A stretch of DNA of 64,000 nucleotides from Loktanella sp. 3ANDIMAR09 (GTDB taxonomy: Bacteria > Pseudomonadota > Alphaproteobacteria > Rhodobacterales > Rhodobacteraceae). The notes under the pieces are model-generated. The model saw only the letters and a list, made by a program, of their open reading frames with translations. It had not been told where the DNA came from and ran no database searches. Shown here one piece after another: positions 10,176 to 16,251 of the stretch (position 1 is the first letter of the stretch; the number at the start of each line of letters is the position of its first letter). The translations under genes were made by a program, and so were the position numbers. The stretch is from contig NZ_LJAK01000017.1 of assembly GCF_001420005.1 (NCBI RefSeq), positions 1-64,000 of the forward strand, in the 5' to 3' direction.

Positions 10176-11479
10176 CCTCTGGCATCAATGTTCCCAGCCG
10201 CTGGTCAGCGACAAAACCGCTTCTGATTGGCACGTTCGCTGTTTTCCTGCTGGTTGGAGGTTTTGGTGCGTGGGCTGTCTTTGCCAATCTGCAAGGTGCC
10301 GTAATCGCCCAAGGCCAGATTGAGGTCGACCGCAACCGTCAGGTGATCCAGCATCCGGACGGCGGTGTAGTCGAGCGGATCGCGGTCGACGAGGGCGAAA
10401 CCGTCGCCGCAGGCGATTTGCTGATCGAACTTGATTCTTCCAATCTAGAGAGTGAATTGGCTGTGGTCGAAGGCCAACTCTACGAGGTACTCGCCCGCCG
10501 CGCCCGGCTCGAGGCAGAGCGTGACGGGTCGACTACATTGACCTTTGACCCTCTGCTCTTGAAGGGGGCGTCAGAGGCAAAGGACCTGATCGACGGTCAG
10601 CAGCGACTGTTCGAGGCGCGCCTCGACAGCCTACTGAAGGCGACCAATCAGCTTGAACAGCAAGGCATGCAGATCGCGAGCCAGGTGACCGGCATCACAG
10701 CCCAACAAACGGCAATGGCAGAGCAAGCTGCCTTGATCGACGCAGAACTGGCCGACCAGCAAAGTCTGCTCGACCGCGGCCTGACGCAGGCCAGCCGGGT
10801 GCTGGCACTGAAACGCGAGGCATCTAACATGCGCGGCCGGGCCGGAGAGCTCCGCGCTCAGGCCGCCCAGGCTGCGGAACGTCGCACCGAAATCGAGATC
10901 CAGATCCTGGGGCTGGCAAGCACCCGCCGCGAAGAGGCAATCACACGGCTGCGCGATCTGCAATCCAACGAGCTGGAACTAACGGAACGGCGTCGCACGC
11001 TGCGCCAGCAACTTGATCGGCTGGATATCCGCGCTCCAGTCTCGGGGGTCGTTTACGGGTTGACGATATTTGCGCCGCGCTCGGTGATCCGCCCAGCTGA
11101 ACCGCTGCTCTATCTTGTGCCGCAGGACCGTCCATTGGTGATCGCCACACAGGTGCAGGTGACCGACATTGACCAGATTTATTTAGGGCAAGACGTGCTG
11201 CTACGCCTATCGGCATTCGACCAGCGCCGCACACCGGAATTGGCTGGCCATGTAACTCAAGTCAGCGCTGACGCCTTTACGAACGAACAAAACGGCCTGT
11301 CCTTTTATCGTGCAGAAGTGAGCATGAATGAAGGAGAGATCAGAAAACTTCCCGATGGGATGATGCTGATCCCAGGCATGCCAGTCGAAGCCTACGTCAG
11401 GACCGCTGACCGCACACCCATGAACTACTTTCTCAAGCCCATCTCAGACTACTTTGCAAAAGCCTTCCGAGAGAGCTGA
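10172..11479 (+). CDS. Type I secretion membrane fusion protein (HlyD/PrtE family)
   Basis: This 435-residue periplasmic adaptor links the ABC exporter to an outer-membrane channel. It has an N-terminal transmembrane helix (about residues 17-38), a biotinyl-lipoyl-like half ([19 protein letters not shown]), a long Ala/Gln/Glu/Arg-rich coiled-coil hairpin (about 90-280), the returning lipoyl half ([12 protein letters not shown]) and a C-terminal beta-barrel domain ([12 protein letters not shown]). The ATG at 10172 overlaps the exporter stop codon (ATGA), so the pair is translationally coupled. No TolC-like gene is present in the window. A longer upstream frame overlapping the exporter is not credible as a start. 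Confidence 0.93.
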   Translation: MTSGINVPSRWSATKPLLIGTFAVFLLVGGFGAWAVFANLQGAVIAQGQIEVDRNRQVIQHPDGGVVERIAVDEGETVAAGDLLIELDSSNLESELAVVEGQLYEVLARRARLEAERDGSTTLTFDPLLLKGASEAKDLIDGQQRLFEARLDSLLKATNQLEQQGMQIASQVTGITAQQTAMAEQAALIDAELADQQSLLDRGLTQASRVLALKREASNMRGRAGELRAQAAQAAERRTEIEIQILGLASTRREEAITRLRDLQSNELELTERRRTLRQQLDRLDIRAPVSGVVYGLTIFAPRSVIRPAEPLLYLVPQDRPLVIATQVQVTDIDQIYLGQDVLLRLSAFDQRRTPELAGHVTQVSADAFTNEQNGLSFYRAEVSMNEGEIRKLPDGMMLIPGMPVEAYVRTADRTPMNYFLKPISDYFAKAFRES

Positions 11480-11633
11480 AGAAGGTTAAAGGGTCTCATA
11501 GCCTGCACGACTGACCCATGATCCGTTCGCGCTTTCGCTAGAGGATGCCTTGCTGGTCGGATACTAAAAAGCCCTGCGAGGTCATCTTATTGGCAGGGGG
11601 ATTTAGCAAGATGGTCAGTCTTGGCATTTGGCG

Positions 11634-11649
11634 TGACCTGCTCCCCTGA
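11634..11649. repeat. Left terminal inverted repeat of the IS3 element
   Basis: TGACCTGCTCCCCTGA, perfectly complementary to 12819-12834. Confidence 0.9.
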
Positions 11650-11659
11650 GTGTCCCCGT

Positions 11660-12480
11660 TTATAAGTTAGCTCTGTTCAGGTTTTGGTCGTCCTTTGACC
11701 GGTTAGCATATTCCCACGGCGTCAGGCCAGCGAGGCTTGAGTGTGGGCGATGGTGGTTGAAGTCTTCGCGCCATGCCGCCACGAGATCGCGGGCATTGCG
11801 CAGAGTGTCGAACAGGTGCTCGTTCAGAAGTTCGTCCCGCATCCGGCCGTTGAAGCTCTCCACAAGGCCGTTCTGCATGGGTTTGCCCGGCGCGATATAA
11901 TGCCATTCGACCTTGCGGTCTTCCTGCTACTTCAGGATCGCGTTCGAGGTCAGTTCTGTCCCGTTGTCAGAGACCACCATGCAGGGATAGCCGCGCATCT
12001 CTGCGATCCTGTCCAATTCGCGGCCGACGCGCATACCTGACAGCGACGTGTCAACAACAGCGGCCAGGATTTCCGACTGAAGTCGTCGATCACGTTCAGG
12101 ATGCGGAGCCGCCGACCGCAGGACAGGCTGTCGGACACGAAGTCCAAGCTCCACCGCTGGTTCGGCCCTCTCGGGATGGCCATCGGCGCTCTGGTGCCCA
12201 AGGCACGTTTCCGGCCACCACGTTTGCGCACTGTCAGGCCCTCCTCTTTGTAGATGCGATACAGCTTCTTCCAGTTCACCTGCCAGCCATCGCGCTTCAC
12301 CAGCACATGCAGCCGTCGATAACCGAACCGCCGCCGTTCCGATGACAGATCCTTCAGGCGTGCCCGTAGGTCAGCGTCATCTGATCTGCTCGACGGCCTG
12401 CGATACACACGCGGATCTATCCCCGCCAAAGCGCAGGCCCGCCGCTGCCGATATCCCTCCTGGTTCATGGCCCAATCCAC
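11660..12480 (-). pseudogene. IS3 OrfB (DDE transposase), frameshift plus nonsense
   Basis: The frame from 12480 encodes the HTH_21 region (RRFGYRRLHVLVKRDGW) and the first catalytic Asp (WSLDFVSDSL) up to NVIDDFSRK. One base is then missing near 12078, and the reading continues in another frame with TSLSGMRVGRELDRI and the second Asp (VVSDNGTELTSNAILK). There a Trp codon has become TAG (about 11926-11928). The C-terminus ([36 protein letters not shown]) follows intact with the catalytic Glu. Two lesions mean this copy cannot make transposase. Confidence 0.9.
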
Positions 12481-12503
12481 GGCGCGCCGCCGTGCATCAG
12501 GCC

Positions 12504-12770
12504 TCAGAAGTTTTTTCCCAGCATCTCCTTCAGCGTGGACACATCCATCATTTGCTCGGCCAGCAGCTTCTTGAGTTTGGCGTTCTCTGCCTCCAGCGCC
12601 TTCAGCTTCCTTGCATCAGATACTTCCATGCCGCCAAACTTGGATCGCCATTTGTAGAAGGTCGCATCGCTGACGCCGTGCTTGCGGCACAGCTCCTTCG
12701 CGCCAAGCCCCGCCTGATGCTCCTTCAGAATGCCGATAATCTGTTTTTCACTGAACCTCGATCGCTTCAT
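12504..12770 (-). CDS. IS3 OrfA (helix-turn-helix transposase subunit)
   Basis: The 88-residue product starts MKRSRFSEKQIIGILKEHQ and contains the HTH_Tnp_1 segment ELCRKHGVSDATFYKWRSKF, then a leucine-zipper-like tail (ARKLKALEAENAKLKKLLAEQ). In IS3 elements OrfA binds the ends and is fused to OrfB by a programmed -1 frameshift. Here OrfA is intact but OrfB is broken, so OrfA alone could act only as an inhibitor. The ATG at 12770 is preferred to an upstream start at 12806. Confidence 0.88.
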   Translation of the reverse strand: MKRSRFSEKQIIGILKEHQAGLGAKELCRKHGVSDATFYKWRSKFGGMEVSDARKLKALEAENAKLKKLLAEQMMDVSTLKEMLGKNF

Positions 12771-12818
12771 CGTCTGTCTCCTTTGATAGGAACAGACTAA
12801 CCTCAAATCGCGGACTTT

Positions 12819-12834
12819 TCAGGGGAGCAGGTCA
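12819..12834. repeat. Right terminal inverted repeat of the IS3 element
   Basis: TCAGGGGAGCAGGTCA, perfectly complementary to 11634-11649. Confidence 0.9.
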
Positions 12835-13081
12835 GCAGGCGCGGAAATTGCCACGATAACGCGGTGGCGGAAAGCTTCTTCCATCTTTTGAAGCGCGAAC
12901 GGATCAGGTGGCAAACCTACCTCACACGCGATGCAGCAAGGCAGGACGTATTCGATTACATTGAGATGTTTTATAACCCCACCCGCAAGCACACGAACAA
13001 CGGCATGTTGTCACCGGTTGACTATGAAACCACACAAAGGAAATGAACGATGCAGGCGTCTAAGAGACTAGGGGCACGTCA
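12835..13081 (+). pseudogene. 3' fragment of another IS3 orfB with its right IS end
   Basis: The frame continues from the IS boundary as RRGNCHDNAVAESFFHLLKR, then QDVFDYIEMFYNPTRKHTN, and ends SPVDYETTQRK at 13046. This is the C-terminal third of an IS3 OrfB of the same type as the remnant at 2852-3748. The sequence GACTAGGGGCACGTCA at 13066-13081 is the inverse of the IS end found at 2852. The upstream two thirds are absent. Confidence 0.85.
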
Positions 13082-13090
13082 AACAATGAT

Positions 13091-13489
13091 TGTAAGCTTC
13101 TGACATCCATCTCAGGAATTGGGCCGTTCAACGCCTTGGCCATTCTGGCAGAGGCTGGTGATCTGCGCCGCTTTCAGCATCACCGCCAATTCTTGAAGTT
13201 CTGCGGTACGGATCTGGCAACCATCCAGTCCGGCACATTTCGAGGCAAGACCAAGCTGTTCCAATACGGCAATGCCCTGCTACGGCGGACGCTTTGGATG
13301 GCTGCGCAGGTGGCCATCATGCAAAAGACCAACAGCTTTCGTGATAAGTTCGAGCGTTACATTTCCAAAGATCGGAAAAACACCCATTTGCGCCGCACGG
13401 CGTATACCGCAATCGCTCCCAAAATGGCCCGGACGGAGCGCGGGATCATCAAACGGGGCAAACCTAATCGTCCCTTCTTTCAGGGTTGA
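13091..13489 (+). pseudogene. IS110-family transposase, C-terminal fragment
   Basis: In-frame with the 13136-13489 open frame, the translation begins KLLTSISGIGPFNALAILAE, the helix-hairpin-helix part of the Transposase_20 domain. It continues with QFLKFCGTDLATIQSGTFRG, LRRTLWMAAQVA and AYTAIAPKMAR. The N-terminal DEDD catalytic half is missing, so this is only a remnant. It directly follows the IS end at 13081. The next 240 bp (13490-13731) hold no recognisable feature. Confidence 0.85.
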
Positions 13490-13731
13490 TCGCCAGCAGG
13501 AGGACCTTTCTCTGTAGGGGGCGAAGAGGCGAGCAATCGAACTCGTAGATAATGTTCAGGCCTTCTGCTCAACAACCCGAAGATCTTGTCTTAAGGACGG
13601 TGTGAGCCGCAAAATTGTACTCTGTGTTTGTTATGGGAGAGACATGTTGTTGACCAAAATGCCGAACTGACACACATTTAAACAAGCTGGAGTGCTCTAG
13701 CGTGACAATGATCTGATTCCGAATCAACCAA

Positions 13732-14019
13732 TCATTCCGCGCATAGAACGTTGTCGCTGAAGATGCAGCCGGGCTTGCCGTAGACCCGGATGAGGGCAAC
13801 GAGCTCCCTGGCAACCCGTGTGCCGGACAGGCTGGGGTCCGCGACAAGGCACGGGCATTGCCGAGTGCTATCGTCGACCACTGTCAGCATCCGGAAGTTT
13901 CGCGAGGTGCCGAAGCTGTCGGACACGAAGTCCAATGACCAACGCGCGTTGGGATGCGGGGCAACTGGCATCCAGTTAGTCGAAAGCTCCGCTTTGCCTC
14001 GGTGGTGACATGAGACCAA
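13732..14019 (-). pseudogene. IS3 orfB internal fragment
   Basis: On the minus strand the frame gives HPNARWSLDFVSDSF (first catalytic Asp), RMLTVVDDSTRQC, SLSGTRVARELVAL and KPGCIFSDN (second Asp), then stops. This is the central part of an IS3 OrfB, distinct in sequence from the element at 11634-12834. Both ends are missing. It marks the left boundary of the IS-rich zone next to the mobile element. Confidence 0.8.
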
Positions 14020-14070
14020 ATTCTGGGGTAAATCTGCGAGCTAAAATCTATCGACTTAGATCTGAGATAA

Positions 14071-14244
14071 TCAGCCTTGAGCGTTTTGGTCGAACCAGTC
14101 TTCCATCATCCGCCGTATCATCTCTGGCCGTGATGGCTTGTCTGATTGAGCGTCTATCGCATCGTCCAGCCGCTTCAATGCATCAGGGGGCACCCTCACC
14201 AAAACTGGTGTCGCGTCAGTTTTAGGACGACCGATCTTCGCCAT
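14071..14244 (-). CDS. Ribbon-helix-helix (CopG/Arc-like) small DNA-binding protein
   Basis: This 57-residue protein begins MAKIGRPKTDATPVLVRVPP, a beta-strand with the usual RHH pattern, followed by two helices (DALKRLDDAIDAQ, SRPEMIRRMMEDWFDQ). Such proteins bind DNA as dimers of intertwined strands and commonly autoregulate. The ATG at 14244 is chosen; an upstream TTG at 14265 would place the start inside the repeat CCAATATCG. It faces the operon starting at 14365 across a 120-bp region with paired direct repeats, so it probably controls both sides. It has no adjacent toxin gene. Confidence 0.7.
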   Translation of the reverse strand: MAKIGRPKTDATPVLVRVPPDALKRLDDAIDAQSDKPSRPEMIRRMMEDWFDQNAQG

Positions 14245-14262
14245 AATAATCTCGAAACTTTC

Positions 14263-14292
14263 CAATATCGTCTATTGACTTTACAATATCGT
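14263..14292. promoter_or_regulatory. Direct repeats CAATATCGT, 21-bp period, candidate RHH operator
   Basis: CAATATCGT occurs at 14263-14271 and again at 14284-14292. The 21-bp spacing is two helical turns, so both copies face the same side of DNA. They lie in the divergent region between the RHH gene (start 14244) and the rightward operon (start 14365), in an unusually AT-rich stretch. Direct repeats of this kind are typical RHH half-operators. The assignment is inferred from position. Confidence 0.5.
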
Positions 14293-14364
14293 ATAGTAAG
14301 TTCGTGCAGACGCAAGGGTCAAGCTTGCGCCTACACTAACCCCAACGATCCTATGGAGATCATC

Positions 14365-14961
14365 ATGGCTGACACTTTCCCTACCACGCGACACGGCGTG
14401 TCTCAAACCCCGAATGCGGCGCTGGATTTGTCTGTGGCGAACGCCGCTGGCTTGGCAGAGTTTGATCGCTGCATGGCGCTGACGCGCGCTGCGATCGCGG
14501 CGGAGGCCTGCGCGGATGCGGCCAATCAAGATCCCGCACTTGCGGGTTGCGATCAAGCCGCAGCCGATGCTTGGGCCATGGCAGACGAGGCGCTCTGGCG
14601 TTTCCACTCCGACAGGTCTGTGGCCCTGTCGGATGTAAAGTATGCGGCTTGGGTGCTTCTGCTGATGCTCGAAGACGATGGAGACGGCCTCGATACTCTG
14701 ACGCAGCGTGCGCAAAGTCTGCGGTATCGGGCACGGCGGTTCGCCCGCAGTCCGTTGCCTGTCGAACTGCTCTCAGCACCGCGCATGGTCGTAGCCGCCG
14801 ATCTTGTCGATGAGATTATCGCAGCTGCTCAAGAAGATCTGACCGCACGCGAGGCGCTCCGCGCGACGCCAGTTGTGAGCACCGATCTCGGGCTGTCATC
14901 GTCAAGGGTCGATGTGCAATGCGAAGAGATCGAGGACGGTTTGGACGTCAGTCCGGTCTGA
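14365..14961 (+). CDS. Unknown Ala/Asp-rich helical protein, first gene of the mobile-element operon
   Basis: The predicted product has 198 residues and no domain I recognise. It is rich in Ala, Asp and Leu and appears mainly helical, with a basic patch (RAQSLRYRARRFARS) in the middle and an acidic C-terminus (CEEIEDGLDVSPV). No signal peptide or membrane segment is seen. The ATG at 14365 has GGAG 6 nt upstream; another in-frame ATG lies at 14353. It is followed 100 bp later by the GIY-YIG gene on the same strand and preceded by the RHH gene in divergent orientation. Confidence 0.65.
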   Translation: MADTFPTTRHGVSQTPNAALDLSVANAAGLAEFDRCMALTRAAIAAEACADAANQDPALAGCDQAAADAWAMADEALWRFHSDRSVALSDVKYAAWVLLLMLEDDGDGLDTLTQRAQSLRYRARRFARSPLPVELLSAPRMVVAADLVDEIIAAAQEDLTAREALRATPVVSTDLGLSSSRVDVQCEEIEDGLDVSPV

Positions 14962-15060
14962 TCTGCGCCATTCCGATCTGAACGACAGCGGCATCCGTGC
15001 TTCTGGATGCCGCCGGTCTGCCTTTGCCTGCAGTTCATCCTTATTCAGGAGGTGCGTTCA

Positions 15061-16065
15061 ATGAACGTTCATTCCCTCGTATCCGACACATTCATCATCG
15101 ACGGCGATGCCTACCCTGCCCTCGATAAGCCACTCCAGCCGAACTGGATCGCGGCAGCCGCGCGCGCGGGCTTTGATCTGATCGGTCGCGCCCGTGACCG
15201 CTACCACGGCGTGTTGCGCTGTCGCACCTGCGCCACCGACGCGCTGGTGCGGATCAATGTCATTCGTGACGCGACACCGCTGTGCCACGCCTGCATCCAT
15301 GACCGACGGTCCCGTGCGGCCCAAGCTCTCGGCGCAGAGCTGGTCGCCAAGTGTCCGGAACATCGACACTACGGCCTGTTCCGCCTGCCCTGCGGCCATG
15401 TCGTGCGGAGTCAATACACTCGTGTGGAGGCCGCCGCAGACGGCGGTCACGCTCTCGGATGCGAAGACTGCCGCGCCGCACGCGATGATGAGGCGGCCCG
15501 CGACTTTGGCTGGGTCTTGGTCGGTCCTGCCACAAGCGGGCGCGCAGGGTATCGCGACTACCGCCACCATTGCGGCCACGTGCAATCCATCAGTGTCAGC
15601 AACATGCGCTGGGGAGACTGCACCTGTGCGGCCTGCGGTCAGGGGTGGGCGGCCAAGCCGTCGTTCATCTACTTGTTCCGGATCGACCTGCCGGAGATGT
15701 CGGTCCTGAAGCTGGGCTATTCCGCCCGACCGGCCAAGCGCCTGCGCCACCAGCTTGGTCTCGACCGCAGCGTGTCGGCCGAAGTCATCCGGGTGCTTGC
15801 GCTCTCCTCCGGCAATCTCGCCGTGCGTGAAGAGAAAGCCTGCCATCGCCATATGCGCAACATGCACCCCGAACTGGTCCTGCCCAAGCGCGTGTTTGGT
15901 GACGCGATCAAGACCCAAGGCGAGATCTATCATCTGCGGGCAGAACCCTTGCTGCACGCTTTGATCGATGGTGTCACGGCACGATTCCGGTCCGCCGCCG
16001 ACCATCCGTCGAGATCCACCGCGCCGAAAGCCACGGACGCGCGGCGCGACACGCGCCCCGACTGA
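15061..16065 (+). CDS. Zinc-ribbon protein with C-terminal GIY-YIG-like nuclease domain
   Basis: The product has 334 residues. The N-terminal two thirds hold a series of Cys/His pairs spaced like repeated zinc ribbons: CRTC/CHAC (about residues 57-83), CPEH/CGH/CEDC (about 99-140) and HHCGH/CTCAAC (about 175-200). The C-terminal third resembles a GIY-YIG nuclease of the Mug113/T5orf172 kind. It has FIYLFRI and LKLGYS as the two core strands, then the basic helix ARPAKRLRHQL, REEKACHRHM and a final GEIYHLRAEPLL with the candidate catalytic Glu. A strong AGGAGG ribosome site precedes the ATG at 15061. It probably nicks or cleaves DNA; the target is unknown. The tail after about residue 310 is basic and disordered. 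Confidence 0.7.
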   Translation: MNVHSLVSDTFIIDGDAYPALDKPLQPNWIAAAARAGFDLIGRARDRYHGVLRCRTCATDALVRINVIRDATPLCHACIHDRRSRAAQALGAELVAKCPEHRHYGLFRLPCGHVVRSQYTRVEAAADGGHALGCEDCRAARDDEAARDFGWVLVGPATSGRAGYRDYRHHCGHVQSISVSNMRWGDCTCAACGQGWAAKPSFIYLFRIDLPEMSVLKLGYSARPAKRLRHQLGLDRSVSAEVIRVLALSSGNLAVREEKACHRHMRNMHPELVLPKRVFGDAIKTQGEIYHLRAEPLLHALIDGVTARFRSAADHPSRSTAPKATDARRDTRPD

Positions 16066-16251
16066 CGCCAGCGCCACGCCCGCATTCGACGAAGAGGGGG
16101 CAGTCCACGGCGGAATCTGCCTGATTGCGGGCAATGGAACAGGTCGCTGACCCGCCAGCCTCACCTGCCGCCCCTTCTCGCCGTCACCCGTGACCGATTG
16201 CCCCCTTCGGGCACCGGGTTCTCCGCTCGTTCCTACAGACAGGATATCGCC

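Larger units (their letters stand above)
11634..12834 (-). mobile_element. IS3-family insertion sequence, 1201 bp, inactivated
   Basis: The element is bounded by perfect 16-bp inverted repeats TGACCTGCTCCCCTGA (11634-11649) and its complement (12819-12834), with the TG...CA ends typical of IS3. It encodes OrfA (12504-12770) and OrfB (11660-12480) on the minus strand. The flanks GCG (left) and GCA (right) do not form a target duplication. The right flank is the middle of another IS3 orfB, while the left flank does not carry that gene's missing part. The insertion was therefore probably followed by a deletion or recombination. Confidence 0.9.

Noticed and set aside
11631-12837. Target-site duplication of the IS3 element
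   Set aside because: The bases flanking the perfect ends are GCG and GCA and do not extend; not a duplication.
13490-13731. attR of the tRNA-Arg element
   Set aside because: A short stretch (ATCGAACTCGTAG) loosely resembles parts of the tRNA 3' half, but the match is broken and shorter than a usual attachment core.
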